Assembly (NCBI RefSeq): GCF_015352985.1
Contig: NZ_JACYXF010000020.1
Span: forward strand, 34,707 to 98,706
Direction: 5' to 3'
DNA from: Noviherbaspirillum malthae
Lineage (GTDB): Bacteria > Pseudomonadota > Gammaproteobacteria > Burkholderiales > Burkholderiaceae_D
Length of the DNA: 64,000 bases
The notes beneath the pieces are model-generated. The model searched no databases. It was not told the origin of the DNA and saw nothing but the letters and a program-made list of their open reading frames with translations. The translations under genes and the position numbers were made by a program. Shown here one piece after another: positions 56,299 to 64,000 of this stretch. Numbering within the stretch: the stretch's first letter is position 1; the number at the start of each line of letters is the position of its first letter.

Positions 56299-56694
56299 TT
56301 AGGCCACGTAGCAAATCACTTCGCCACCGACACCGGTTGCGCGTGCTTTGCGGTCTGTCATCACACCTTTCGGTGTGGAGACGATTGCCACACCCAGGCC
56401 GTTCATCACGCTCGGGATATCATCCTTGCCCTTGTAGATACGCAGGCCGGGACGCGAGACGCGCTCGAGGCGTTCGATTACAGGACGGCCGGCGTAGTAC
56501 TTCAGGCCGATCTTCAGTTCCGATTTGCCTTCTGCCTCGGATACCGCGTAGTCTTCGATGTAGCCTTCGTCCTTGAGGACGTTTGCAATCGCCACTTTGA
56601 CTTTAGACGACGGCATTGCGACCGTAGTCTTTTGAACGCCTTGTGCGTTCCGGATACGGGTCAGCATATCGGCGATAGGATCGCTCATACTCAT
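56299..56694 (-). CDS. rpsH: 30S ribosomal protein S8
   Basis: 131 residues. MSMSDPIADMLTRIRNAQ and the STPKGVMTDRKARATGVGGE block are S8 signatures. A primary 16S binder; in enteric bacteria it regulates the spc operon. Located between rpsN and rplF. Confidence 0.98.
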   Translation of the reverse strand: MSMSDPIADMLTRIRNAQGVQKTTVAMPSSKVKVAIANVLKDEGYIEDYAVSEAEGKSELKIGLKYYAGRPVIERLERVSRPGLRIYKGKDDIPSVMNGLGVAIVSTPKGVMTDRKARATGVGGEVICYVA

Positions 56695-56708
56695 TGCTTG
56701 TTCTCCTA

Positions 56709-57014
56709 TTACCAGCTAGCTTTAGTCACACCCGGAATCTCGCCGCGCATGGCGATTTCACGGATTTTTGTACGTGCCAAACCGAATTTGCGGAAAGTCC
56801 CGCGCGGACGGCCTGTCATTGCGCAGCGATTGCGCTGACGGGTCGGGTTTGCATTTCGCGGCAGCGCCTGCAGTTTCAGGCGAGCTTCGTAACGCTCTTC
56901 TTCCGATTTTGTTTGGTCGTCGATGATTGCCTTCAACTCGGCGCGCTTGCCTGCGTATTTCTTTACCAGGTCTGCACGCTTTTGTTCACGGTTAATCAGT
57001 GCCAGTTTTGCCAT
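56709..57014 (-). CDS. rpsN: 30S ribosomal protein S14 (zinc-free long form)
   Basis: 101 residues, the long form without the CxxC pairs of the short zinc form. It has LPRNANPTRQRNRCAMTGRPRG and ends MRGEIPGVTKASW. Located between rplE and rpsH. Confidence 0.98.
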   Translation of the reverse strand: MAKLALINREQKRADLVKKYAGKRAELKAIIDDQTKSEEERYEARLKLQALPRNANPTRQRNRCAMTGRPRGTFRKFGLARTKIREIAMRGEIPGVTKASW

Positions 57015-57021
57015 GGCATCC

Positions 57022-57561
57022 TCAGTTTCTGAACGGGAATTTAAATGCGGCGAGGAGCGCTTTCGCTTCGTCGTCGGTTTTCGCAGTCGTCGTGATGCTG
57101 ATGTTCATACCACGCAGCGCGTCGATCTTGTCGTACTCGATCTCGGGGAAAATGATCTGCTCTTTCACACCGATGTTGTAGTTGCCACGACCGTCGAATG
57201 CACGACCGGACACGCCACGGAAGTCACGAACGCGCGGCAGCGCGACGGTGATTAGGCGATCCAGGAATTCGTACATGCGCGCACCGCGCAGAGTGACCAT
57301 GCAACCGATCGGATAACCTTCGCGGATCTTGAATCCGGCGATAGCCTTGCGAGCCTTGGTTACGACAGGCTTCTGACCTGCGATCTTCGTCAGATCACCG
57401 ACAGCATGCTCGATCACCTTCTTGTCTGCGACCGCTTCCGACAAACCCATGTTAAGCGTGATTTTCGTCAGGCGCGGGACTTCCATTACCGACTTGTAAC
57501 CGAACTTGCTAGTCAGGTCAGCAATGACTTTTTCTTTATAAAATTCTTGGAGACGGGCCAT
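57022..57561 (-). CDS. rplE: 50S ribosomal protein L5
   Basis: 179 residues. It has SVMEVPRLTKITLNMG and the AGFKIREGYPIGCMVTLRG block. It binds 5S rRNA and the P-site tRNA elbow. Located between rplX and rpsN. Confidence 0.98.
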   Translation of the reverse strand: MARLQEFYKEKVIADLTSKFGYKSVMEVPRLTKITLNMGLSEAVADKKVIEHAVGDLTKIAGQKPVVTKARKAIAGFKIREGYPIGCMVTLRGARMYEFLDRLITVALPRVRDFRGVSGRAFDGRGNYNIGVKEQIIFPEIEYDKIDALRGMNISITTTAKTDDEAKALLAAFKFPFRN

Positions 57562-57567
57562 GATGTC

Positions 57568-57882
57568 TTACACCTTAACGACTTCGCCATTGGACTTGTA
57601 GACACGGACTTTCTTCCCGTCCACGACTTTGTAGCCCACACGATCTGCCTTGCCAGTTGCTGCGTTGAACAACGCAACATTGGAAACATGAATCGGCATC
57701 AGCTTGTCGACGATGCCACCTGTTGCACCGGTCATCGGGTTCGGTTTGGTCGCCTTCTTCGCGACGTTCACACCCTCGACGACGATATAGTCGGCATCAA
57801 CACGCTGCTTGACCACACCGCGCTTGCCCTTGTCCTTACCGGTCAGGACAATCACTTCGTCGTTTTTACGAATCTTGCTCAT
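57568..57882 (-). CDS. rplX: 50S ribosomal protein L24
   Basis: 104 residues with the KOW motif near the start (DEVIVLTGKDKGKRGVVKQ). An early assembly protein of the 50S subunit. Located between rplN and rplE. Confidence 0.97.
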   Translation of the reverse strand: MSKIRKNDEVIVLTGKDKGKRGVVKQRVDADYIVVEGVNVAKKATKPNPMTGATGGIVDKLMPIHVSNVALFNAATGKADRVGYKVVDGKKVRVYKSNGEVVKV

Positions 57883-57891
57883 AACGACTCC

Positions 57892-58260
57892 TTACAGAAC
57901 TTCAGGCGCGAGCGACACGATCTTCATGAAGCGCTCGGTACGCAGTTCACGCGTAACAGGCCCGAAGATGCGTGTGCCGATCGGCTCAAGCTTGGCATTC
58001 AGCAACACAGCAGCGTTGCCATCGAACTTCACCAGAGAACCATCCTGGCGGCGCACGCCCTTGGCTGTACGAACCACCACGGCGTTATAGATTTCGCCCT
58101 TTTTCACACGGCCGCGCGGCGCAGCGGATTTGACCGTGACTTTGATGATGTCGCCGATGCTGGCATAACGGCGCTTGGAACCACCCAGCACCTTAATGCA
58201 CAGGACTTCACGCGCACCCGTGTTGTCGGCTACTTCGAGCCGGCTTTCAGTTTGAATCAT
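57892..58260 (-). CDS. rplN: 50S ribosomal protein L14
   Basis: 122 residues. MIQTESRLEVADNTGAREVLC and the end RTERFMKIVSLAPEVL are L14 signatures. It is the first gene of the spc group and follows a 260-base leader with its own promoter. Confidence 0.98.
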   Translation of the reverse strand: MIQTESRLEVADNTGAREVLCIKVLGGSKRRYASIGDIIKVTVKSAAPRGRVKKGEIYNAVVVRTAKGVRRQDGSLVKFDGNAAVLLNAKLEPIGTRIFGPVTRELRTERFMKIVSLAPEVL

Positions 58261-58473
58261 AGTATTTTCTTTCCCAACTTAATCCGCTTTTCCGCCCTAC
58301 GCGGCTTTGCGGTCAGTCTTGGTCCTGTCAGCCGACTTTGCTAAGCCGCGCCGATTAGGTGGACGGTTACAAAAACTACTGCAGCACAGCTTGGCAGCTG
58401 CGCGAATTTTTCGAACTGCAGGGTACTGCAACTGGCTTTCGCGTTTGGAGCTTTTGCGATAACCAAGCCCGGC

Positions 58474-58502
58474 ATTATGACACCATAACGCCGGGCTAGC
58501 AA
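58474..58502 (-). promoter_or_regulatory. spc promoter inside a palindrome
   Basis: On the minus strand TTGCTA (58497-58502), a 17-base spacer and CATAAT (58474-58479). Most of it lies inside an inverted repeat AGCCCGGC ... GCCGGGCT (58466-58497). The predicted start leaves a leader of about 205 bases before rplN. Confidence 0.6.
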
Positions 58503-58520
58503 CTACTAATTACGGCTGTA

Positions 58521-58793
58521 TTAGACGATTTGTGCAACCTGCACCACACGGGTGACAGACCATGCCTTCGTCTTGGAGATCGGGCGACCTTCCTGGATTT
58601 CTACAGTGTCGCCTTCCTTTGCCTGATTGCTTTCGTCGTGTGCGTGATACTTGTTGGAACGCACGACGATCTTGCCGTACAGCGGGTGCTTGACCCGGCG
58701 CTCGACCAGGACCGTCACGGTCTTATCCATCTTGTCGGATACGACTTTGCCAACCAGGGTGCGCTTGAGCGACTGTTTTGCTTGATCGTTCAT
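58521..58793 (-). CDS. rpsQ: 30S ribosomal protein S17
   Basis: 90 residues. It has LVGKVVSDKMDKTVTVLVERRVKHPLYGK (strand blocks of S17) and the GDTVEIQEGRPISKTKAW end. It is the last gene of the S10 group and shares one base with the rpmC stop. Confidence 0.97.
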   Translation of the reverse strand: MNDQAKQSLKRTLVGKVVSDKMDKTVTVLVERRVKHPLYGKIVVRSNKYHAHDESNQAKEGDTVEIQEGRPISKTKAWSVTRVVQVAQIV

Positions 58794-58984
58794 TATTTTG
58801 CGTCCTTCTGATTCATGACGGTTTTGACGCGTGCGATGTCGCGACGCACCTTCTTGAGTTGCGCGGTGTTGTTCAGCTGCTGCGTAGCAATTTGCATGCG
58901 CAGACCGAATTGCGCCTTGAGCAACTCGTTGAGCTCTTTCTGGAGCGCTGCTTCGTCCTTGCCGCGGAGTTCAGATGCTTTCAT
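58793..58984 (-). CDS. rpmC: 50S ribosomal protein L29
   Basis: 63 residues, an all-helical protein: MKASELRGKDEAALQKELNE and VRRDIARVKTVMNQK. It sits at the tunnel exit next to L23. Located between rplP and rpsQ. Confidence 0.97.
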   Translation of the reverse strand: MKASELRGKDEAALQKELNELLKAQFGLRMQIATQQLNNTAQLKKVRRDIARVKTVMNQKDAK

Positions 58985-58996
58985 GTTTCACTCCTC

Positions 58997-59416
58997 TTAT
59001 TGGCCGACTTGACGGACCACAAAGGTTGTCAACAGCGGCAGCTTGGCTGCTGCAAGGCGGAATGCCTCGCGAGCCAGTGCTTCGTCGACACCGTCCATCT
59101 CGTACAGCACTTTACCCGGCTGGATTTCAGCCACGTAGTACTCCGGGTTACCCTTACCGTTACCCATACGCACTTCAGCAGGCTTTTGAGAAATCGGCTT
59201 GTCAGGGAAAATGCGGATCCAGATCCGGCCGCCACGCTTGATGTGACGTGTCATTGCACGACGCGCCGCTTCAATCTGACGTGCCGTGATACGGCCACGA
59301 CCGACCGCCTTCAGGCCGAATTCACCGAACGAGACGGCTGTGCCGCGCTCGTGGGAAATGCCCTTGTTGCGGCCTTTCTGTTCTTTACGATATTTTCTGC
59401 GTGCTGGTTGCAGCAT
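58997..59416 (-). CDS. rplP: 50S ribosomal protein L16
   Basis: 139 residues. It begins MLQPARRKYRKEQKGRNKG and has TARQIEAARRAMTRHIKRGG. Near the A site; needed late in 50S assembly. It starts 2 bases after the rpsC stop. Confidence 0.98.
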   Translation of the reverse strand: MLQPARRKYRKEQKGRNKGISHERGTAVSFGEFGLKAVGRGRITARQIEAARRAMTRHIKRGGRIWIRIFPDKPISQKPAEVRMGNGKGNPEYYVAEIQPGKVLYEMDGVDEALAREAFRLAAAKLPLLTTFVVRQVGQ

Positions 59417-59418
59417 GA

Positions 59419-60243
59419 TTATTCTCCTGCTTTCTCAGCCGGTGCGGCACCGTCGGCCTTTTTAGGGGCACGAACACGGCTGCCAGCCGGTTTGGAGCCA
59501 GGGGCTCCGTCGTTGCGCGGACGCGGACGGCCGCCCGGCTTGCCATCGTCACGACGAGGACCACGACGCTTCTTGTCGTCTTCAGCCGGTGTCTCGATTG
59601 TCGGAGCTTCGCCGCTAGCGAGGCGGTCGCCCTTGTAGACCCAGACCTTGATACCGATGATGCCGTAGGTGGTCTCTGCTTCGCCGAAGCCGTAGTCGAT
59701 GTCAGCGCGCAGTGTATGCAAAGGCACGCGGCCTTCGCGATACCATTCGCGTCGTGCGATCTCGATACCGTTCAGACGGCCCGAGGACATGATCTTGATG
59801 CCCTGGGCGCCGAGACGCATCGCGTTTTGCATCGCGCGCTTCATTGCGCGACGGAACATGATGCGCTTTTCGAGCTGCTGAGCGATCGAATCGGCGATCA
59901 GCTGCGCGTCAACTTCCGGCTTGCGGATTTCTTCGATGTTGACGTGTACCGGCACACCCATCAGCTTGGTCAGGTCGGACTTCAGAACTTCGATGTCCTC
60001 GCCTTTCTTGCCAATGACAACGCCCGGACGGGAGCTGAAAATGGTGATGCGTGCATTTTTCGCAGGGCGCTCGATGACGATGCGACCAACGGATGCGTTC
60101 TTCAGCTTCTTCTTCAGGTAGGCGCGAACGTCGAGGTCTTCATTCAGCATGGAGGCAAAGTTGCCATTGCCTGCATACCAGCGGGAGCCCCAGTTACGCG
60201 TTACCGACAGACGGAAGCCGGTTGGGTGGATTTTCTGTCCCAT
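59419..60243 (-). CDS. rpsC: 30S ribosomal protein S3 with long basic C-terminal tail
   Basis: 274 residues against about 233 in E. coli. The KH domain (VIGKKGEDIEVLKSDLTKL) and the MGQKIHPTGFRLSVTRNW start are standard. The extra 50 or so residues form a Lys/Arg/Gly/Pro-rich tail beginning DDKKRRGPRRDDGKPGGRP. Similar, somewhat shorter tails are usual in Burkholderiales. Confidence 0.98.
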   Translation of the reverse strand: MGQKIHPTGFRLSVTRNWGSRWYAGNGNFASMLNEDLDVRAYLKKKLKNASVGRIVIERPAKNARITIFSSRPGVVIGKKGEDIEVLKSDLTKLMGVPVHVNIEEIRKPEVDAQLIADSIAQQLEKRIMFRRAMKRAMQNAMRLGAQGIKIMSSGRLNGIEIARREWYREGRVPLHTLRADIDYGFGEAETTYGIIGIKVWVYKGDRLASGEAPTIETPAEDDKKRRGPRRDDGKPGGRPRPRNDGAPGSKPAGSRVRAPKKADGAAPAEKAGE

Positions 60244-60252
60244 CGTGACTCC

Positions 60253-60582
60253 TTAGTTACCGACAGTCACGTAGATGTGACAGGTTTGCTTAGAGATGCG
60301 ATCGCCACGGCCTTTGGCACGCGCGATGAAGCGCTTGAGGACCGCACCCTTTTCGACGTAGATCGTCTTGACCTTCAGCTCGTCGATGTCAGCACCATCG
60401 TTGTGTTCAGCGTTCGCGATTGCGGACTCGAGCACCTGCTTGATGAGGACTGCGCCTTTTTTCGGGCTGAATGCCAGGATATTCAACGCCTGGTCGACTT
60501 TCTTGCCGCGGATCAGGTCGGCAACGAGGCGGCCTTTCTGTTCCGACAGGCGTGCACCGCGGAGGATAGCTTTAGTTTCCAT
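60253..60582 (-). CDS. rplV: 50S ribosomal protein L22
   Basis: 109 residues from the ATG at 60582 (METKAILRGARLSEQKGRLV); an ATG directly before it (60585) is possible. The DQALNILAFSPKKGAVLIKQVLE part and the loop lining the exit tunnel are standard. Located between rpsS and rpsC. Confidence 0.97.
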   Translation of the reverse strand: METKAILRGARLSEQKGRLVADLIRGKKVDQALNILAFSPKKGAVLIKQVLESAIANAEHNDGADIDELKVKTIYVEKGAVLKRFIARAKGRGDRISKQTCHIYVTVGN

Positions 60583-60591
60583 CATCGCACC

Positions 60592-60867
60592 TTATTTCTT
60601 AGCCTTTTTATCGGCGGCGTGACCCTTGAAAGTACGGGTCAGCGCGAATTCGCCGAGCTTGTGACCGACCATGTTTTCGGAAACATAGACCGGCACATGC
60701 TGTTTGCCGTTGTGAACAGCGATCGTCAGGCCAATGAAATCCGGCATGATTGTCGAACGACGAGACCAAGTCTTGATTGGCTTCTTGTCCTTCGTTGCTT
60801 GTGCGGTTTCGACCTTCTTGATCAGGTGGGCGTCACAGAACGGCCCTTTTTTCAATGAACGTGTCAT
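60592..60867 (-). CDS. rpsS: 30S ribosomal protein S19
   Basis: 91 residues. MTRSLKKGPFCDAHLIKKVE and GHKLGEFALTRTFKGHAADKK are S19 signatures. It is in the 30S head. Located between rplB and rplV. Confidence 0.98.
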   Translation of the reverse strand: MTRSLKKGPFCDAHLIKKVETAQATKDKKPIKTWSRRSTIMPDFIGLTIAVHNGKQHVPVYVSENMVGHKLGEFALTRTFKGHAADKKAKK

Positions 60868-60877
60868 GTGTTACCCC

Positions 60878-61705
60878 TTATTTCTTGCCACGGCGCGAGA
60901 CGATCATTGAAGTCGTACGCTTGTTGCGACGCGTCTTCTTGCCCTTGGTCTGCTGGCCCCATGGCGATACCGGGTGGCGACCTGCTGCAGTGCGGCCCTC
61001 ACCACCACCGTGCGGGTGATCGATCGGGTTCATCACGACACCGCGCACTGTCGGACGGACACCGCGCCAACGCATTGCACCGGCTTTACCGATCTTGCGA
61101 AGGTTGTGCTCGCCGTTGCCGACTTCACCGACGGTTGCGCGGCACTCGATGTGCACGCGACGGACTTCGCCGGAACGCAGGCGGACCTGCGCGTAAGTGC
61201 CTTCGCGGGCCATCAGGACGACGCCTGCACCTGCGGTACGTGCCATCTGAGCACCTTTGCCAGGCAGCATTTCGACGCAATGCATCGTGGTGCCGACCGG
61301 GATGTTGCGGATCGGGAGGCAGTTGCCCGACTTGATCGGAGCTTCTGCGCCGTTCATCAGCTGATCGCCGACTGCAACGCCTTTGGGAGCGATGATGTAC
61401 TGACGCTCGCCGTCCGCATAGCACAGCAGTGCGATATGCGCGCTACGGTTCGGGTCGTATTCGATACGCTCGACCTTTGCCGGAATGCCGTCCTTGTTGC
61501 GACGGAAATCGACGACGCGGTAATGATGCTTGTGACCGCCACCGATATGACGCGTGGTGATGTGGCCGTTGTTGTTACGACCTGCAGTCTTGGACTTCTT
61601 TTCAACGAGGGCGGCGAACGGACGGCCTTTGTACAGGTCGGGATTGACGACCTTGACCATGCCGCGGCGACCGGCCGACGTCGGTTTCATTTTCACGAGT
61701 GCCAT
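60878..61705 (-). CDS. rplB: 50S ribosomal protein L2
   Basis: 275 residues. It has MALVKMKPTSAGRRGMVKV, the IGGGHKHHYR stretch, and the functional PIDHPHGGGEGR loop with the key His near residue 230. It is essential for subunit joining and peptidyl transfer. It shares one base with rplW. Confidence 0.98.
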   Translation of the reverse strand: MALVKMKPTSAGRRGMVKVVNPDLYKGRPFAALVEKKSKTAGRNNNGHITTRHIGGGHKHHYRVVDFRRNKDGIPAKVERIEYDPNRSAHIALLCYADGERQYIIAPKGVAVGDQLMNGAEAPIKSGNCLPIRNIPVGTTMHCVEMLPGKGAQMARTAGAGVVLMAREGTYAQVRLRSGEVRRVHIECRATVGEVGNGEHNLRKIGKAGAMRWRGVRPTVRGVVMNPIDHPHGGGEGRTAAGRHPVSPWGQQTKGKKTRRNKRTTSMIVSRRGKK

Positions 61706-62022
61706 TATTTAGCCTCCTCGGTGAAGTTGATTTCCTGGCCTGGCTTCAGGCTGACGTAAGCTTGACGCACGTGGTTGCGGCGACCGGTGAAACGGCCTGC
61801 GCGCTTTTGCTTGCCCTGGCGGTTCAGCACCTGGACAGACTCCACTTGCACCTTGAACAGCAACTCGACAGCGGCTTTGATTTCCAGCTTGGTTGCGTCC
61901 GGCATTACGCGGAAAACGACTTGCTCATTTTTCTCTGCGACGAAGGTTGCCTTCTCCGAAATCACCGGAGCCAGCAGCACCTTCATCAAACGCTCTTCAC
62001 TATGCTTCACAGTCGCGTTCAT
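61705..62022 (-). CDS. rplW: 50S ribosomal protein L23
   Basis: 105 residues. It has LLAPVISEKATFVAEKNEQ and RQGKQKRAGRFTGRRNHVRQA. It forms the docking site for trigger factor and SRP at the tunnel exit. It overlaps rplD by four bases. Confidence 0.97.
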   Translation of the reverse strand: MNATVKHSEERLMKVLLAPVISEKATFVAEKNEQVVFRVMPDATKLEIKAAVELLFKVQVESVQVLNRQGKQKRAGRFTGRRNHVRQAYVSLKPGQEINFTEEAK

Positions 62023-62639
62023 GCCAGCATCTCCTCAATCTTTGCCAATGCCGGCTTGGTGATCAGGACTTTCTTGTAGAACACCAGCGAAACGGGATCG
62101 GCATGACGCGGCTCGACGACCAGCACGTTCGGCAGGTTGCGCGAAGCGAGCAGCAGGTTTTCGTCGAGGTTGTCAGTAATGACGAGCACGGACTCGAGGC
62201 CCATGCCTTTCAGTTTTTGCGCGAGCAGCTTGGTCTTGGGCGCATCGACCGACAGGTTCTCGATCACGGACAGACGATCTTCACGGGCCAGCTGGGAGAG
62301 GATCGAGCAGACGCCTGCGCGATACATCTTCTTGTTGACCTTGTGCGAGAAGTTCTCGTCCGGAGTGTTCGGGAAAATGCGACCACCACCACGCCACAGC
62401 GGCGACGACGACATACCGGCACGAGCACGGCCCGTACCTTTTTGACGCCAAGGCTTCTTGGTGGTGTGGCTGACTTCTTCACGGTCTTTTTGCTTGCGGT
62501 TGCCGCTGCGTGCGTTGGCCTGGTAAGCGACGACGATCTGATGAATCAGCGCTTCGTTGTAGTCACGACCGAAGATGGTGTCCGGCGCTGCAACGTTCGA
62601 TGCAGCCTGACCCTGGTCATTCAGGAGCTTGAGTTCCAT
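62019..62639 (-). CDS. rplD: 50S ribosomal protein L4
   Basis: 206 residues. It has the long internal loop KPWRQKGTGRARAGMSSSPLWRGGG that reaches into the exit tunnel. In E. coli L4 represses its own S10 operon through the leader RNA; a leader-like structure lies upstream of rplC here. It starts 3 bases after the rplC stop. Confidence 0.98.
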   Translation of the reverse strand: MELKLLNDQGQAASNVAAPDTIFGRDYNEALIHQIVVAYQANARSGNRKQKDREEVSHTTKKPWRQKGTGRARAGMSSSPLWRGGGRIFPNTPDENFSHKVNKKMYRAGVCSILSQLAREDRLSVIENLSVDAPKTKLLAQKLKGMGLESVLVITDNLDENLLLASRNLPNVLVVEPRHADPVSLVFYKKVLITKPALAKIEEMLA

Positions 62640-62642
62640 CGA

Positions 62643-63299
62643 TTACGCTCCCTTCTTTGCTTTGACTTTGACTGCGGGAAGAACGATCACTTGACCGTTT
62701 TTCGCACCCGGAACGGCACCCTTGACCAGCAGCAGCTGACGCTCTGCGTCGATGCGGGCGATTTCGAGGTTTTGCACAGTAGTGGTGACATCACCGAGGT
62801 GGCCTGTCATGCGCTTACCCGGGAAAACGCGACCCGGATCCTGCGCCATACCGATCGAACCCGGAACGTTGTGCGAACGGGAGTTACCGTGAGTTGCGCG
62901 ACCCGAACCGAAGTTGTAGCGCTTGATCGTACCGGCATAGCCCTTACCGATCGACACGCCTTGCACGTCCACTTTCTGGCCGGCCTCGAACAGACTGACA
63001 GCGATCACGTCGCCGGCCTTCAGTTCGGCAGCTTTTTCAGCATCGATACGGAATTCTTTGAGGACGGTACCAGCTTCAACACCTGCTTTCGCGAGGTGAC
63101 CGGCAGCGGCTTTATTGACACGCGATGCACGGCGCTGACCATATGTGACCTGAACAGCGGTATAACCATCTGTTTCAGCAGTTTTGATTTGTGTCACGCG
63201 GTTGTTGGATACGTCGAGCACTGTGACCGGAATTGTATCCCCGTCATCAGTGAAGATGCGCATCATACCAACCTTGCGACCAACAAGGCCTAGGCTCAT
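62643..63299 (-). CDS. rplC: 50S ribosomal protein L3
   Basis: 218 residues from the ATG at 63299 (MSLGLVGRKVGMMRIFTDDG), with GGAG 7 bases upstream. The central loop RATHGNSRSHNVPGSIGMAQ is the 23S-core contact. It is separated from rpsJ by 176 bases that hold a promoter and two hairpins, unlike the tight spacing of most of the cluster. Confidence 0.97.
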   Translation of the reverse strand: MSLGLVGRKVGMMRIFTDDGDTIPVTVLDVSNNRVTQIKTAETDGYTAVQVTYGQRRASRVNKAAAGHLAKAGVEAGTVLKEFRIDAEKAAELKAGDVIAVSLFEAGQKVDVQGVSIGKGYAGTIKRYNFGSGRATHGNSRSHNVPGSIGMAQDPGRVFPGKRMTGHLGDVTTTVQNLEIARIDAERQLLLVKGAVPGAKNGQVIVLPAVKVKAKKGA

Positions 63300-63311
63300 T
63301 GTTTTCTCCAT

Positions 63312-63384
63312 TCCCGCCTGCGATTGGGCGGGGCTGATGTTTGTACAACAAAAACGTGTCGGCACGGAGGTTCCGGGCCGACAC
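63312..63384 (-). promoter_or_regulatory. Hairpin leader of rplC (possible attenuator)
   Basis: First hairpin: GTGTCGGC / GCCGACAC arms (63356-63384) with a nested CGGA/TCCG pair; on the minus strand it is followed by GTTTTTG. Second hairpin: CCCGCC / GGCGGG (63313-63332), ending just before the GGAG ribosome site of rplC. The first looks like an intrinsic terminator, placed only a few bases after the predicted transcription start. Confidence 0.5.
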
Positions 63385-63395
63385 CGAAGCCGAGC

Positions 63396-63424
63396 ATTAT
63401 AACCCGCGTTTTTTCAACTCACAA
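63396..63424 (-). promoter_or_regulatory. Internal promoter between rpsJ and rplC
   Basis: On the minus strand TTGTGA (63419-63424), a 17-base spacer and a perfect TATAAT (63396-63401). The start would be near 63389, about 90 bases before rplC. Confidence 0.65.
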
Positions 63425-63475
63425 CCCACAACTTGAAAAATTGTGGTATGTCGGGTTTATGCACGAATAACGCTT

Positions 63476-63787
63476 TTACTGCAGTTTGATTTCAACGTCG
63501 ACGCCGGCAGGCAGGTCGAGTTTCATCAGGGCGTCAACCGTCTTGTCCGTCGGATCGACGATATCCATCAGGCGCTGATGCGTGCGGATTTCGAACTGGT
63601 CACGCGATGTCTTGTTGACGTGCGGCGAGCGCAGGATGTCAAAACGCTGGATGCGTGTCGGCAGGGGAACCGGGCCCTTGACGACGGCGCCGGTGCGCTT
63701 TGCGGTGTCGACGATTTCCAGTGCGGACTGATCGATCAGACGGTAATCGAATGCCTTCAGGCGGATGCGGATTTTCTGGTTTTGCAT
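63476..63787 (-). CDS. rpsJ: 30S ribosomal protein S10
   Basis: 103 residues. MQNQKIRIRLKAFDYRLIDQSA and the PLPTRIQRFDILRSPHVNK loop are S10 signatures. It also works as transcription factor NusE. Normally the first gene of the S10 operon; here 89 bases separate it from tuf. Confidence 0.98.
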   Translation of the reverse strand: MQNQKIRIRLKAFDYRLIDQSALEIVDTAKRTGAVVKGPVPLPTRIQRFDILRSPHVNKTSRDQFEIRTHQRLMDIVDPTDKTVDALMKLDLPAGVDVEIKLQ

Positions 63788-63810
63788 GGTAATTCCTTAA
63801 AAAGAGCGAA

Positions 63811-63833
63811 CCGCGGGCGAGTGTTGCCCGCGG
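63811..63833 (-). terminator. Hairpin between tuf and rpsJ
   Basis: Eight-base perfect arms CCGCGGGC / GCCCGCGG with a 7-base loop. On the minus strand a CTTTTT stretch follows 5 bases later. It may be a weak terminator after tuf. Confidence 0.45.
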
Positions 63834-63876
63834 CAATTTTCGTCAAAGAGCGGAGATAAATCCGGCAGCCCGTATA

Positions 63877-64000
63877 TTACTCGATGATCTTGGCAACGAC
63901 GCCGGCACCGACGGTACGGCCGCCTTCGCGGATCGCGAAGCGCAGACCTTCTTCCATCGCGATCGGGTTGATCAGCTTCACAGTGATCGACACGTTGTCG
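63877..64000 (-). CDS. tuf: Elongation factor Tu, C-terminal end only (cut by window edge)
   Basis: The last 40 or so codons: [20 protein letters not shown], then [17 protein letters not shown] and stop. This is the conserved C-terminal barrel of EF-Tu. The gene continues beyond the window. tuf directly before rpsJ is the usual order. Confidence 0.95.

Overview
The window is a chromosomal stretch of a high-GC betaproteobacterium. Gene content and order point to Burkholderiales and most likely Oxalobacteraceae (the Herbaspirillum / Noviherbaspirillum / Herminiimonas neighbourhood). Supporting signs are the order mrcA<>pilMNOPQ-aroK-aroB-dgt, the kdsD-kdsC-lptC-lptA-lptB-rpoN-hpf run, System II (ResB/CcsB) cytochrome c maturation beside a cytochrome c4 gene, and one complete S10-spc-alpha ribosomal protein cluster. 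I cannot fix the genus from sequence reading alone. Almost everything is core housekeeping; no prophage, CRISPR array, tRNA, rRNA or complete insertion sequence was seen.

Layout. 1-5052 (minus): a truncated calcineurin-like phosphoesterase, a diacylglycerol-kinase-family lipid kinase, an HDOD protein and a PAS-GGDEF-EAL c-di-GMP protein. 5305-10597: ssb and an MFS transporter (minus) facing uvrA and acyP (plus). 10598-11503: a 0.9-kb gene-free stretch holding two inverted copies of a structured repeat. 11504-14555 (minus): an AEC permease and a Kef-type antiporter. 14779-20205 (plus): Kdo synthesis and LPS export genes, then rpoN and hpf. 20460-24382: an enoyl-CoA hydratase-family gene converging on dgt-aroB-aroK. 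24726-29855 (minus): pilQPONM. 30185-34515: mrcA, then cyaY (minus) and lptM-lysA (plus). 34547-40523 (minus): msrQ, msrP, ccsB, resB, cytochrome c4. 40768-44107 (plus): engB, a structured non-coding stretch, hemB, a CorA-type transporter. 44199-44355: a 157-bp hairpin element. 44356-49023 (minus): 1-Cys peroxiredoxin, dsbD, cutA, a NodJ/NodI-like ABC exporter. 49162-64000 (minus in gene sense): rplQ-rpoA-rpsD-rpsK-rpsM-rpmJ-infA-secY, the spc genes, the S10 genes, and the end of tuf.

How the genes work together. The kdsD-lptB block makes the Kdo of the LPS inner core and builds the machinery that lifts LPS to the outer membrane; the small lipoprotein LptM near lysA belongs to the same process. 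pilMNOPQ is the alignment complex and secretin of type IV pili, and mrcA makes the peptidoglycan around it. ResB/CcsB, DsbD, cytochrome c4 and MsrPQ form a periplasmic redox and cytochrome group.

The most unusual DNA is non-coding. (1) The inverted repeat pair at 10631-11445: each copy has a long hairpin whose loop is conserved between copies while the stem sequence differs and yet stays self-complementary. (2) The hairpin element at 44199-44355, whose apparent target duplication (TTA) is the stop codon of the peroxiredoxin gene. (3) A row of hairpins between engB and hemB ending in a minus-strand terminator. (4) Promoter and terminator-like structures at several joints of the ribosomal protein cluster, including a TATAAT promoter with a hairpin leader in front of rplC and a spc promoter lying inside a palindrome.
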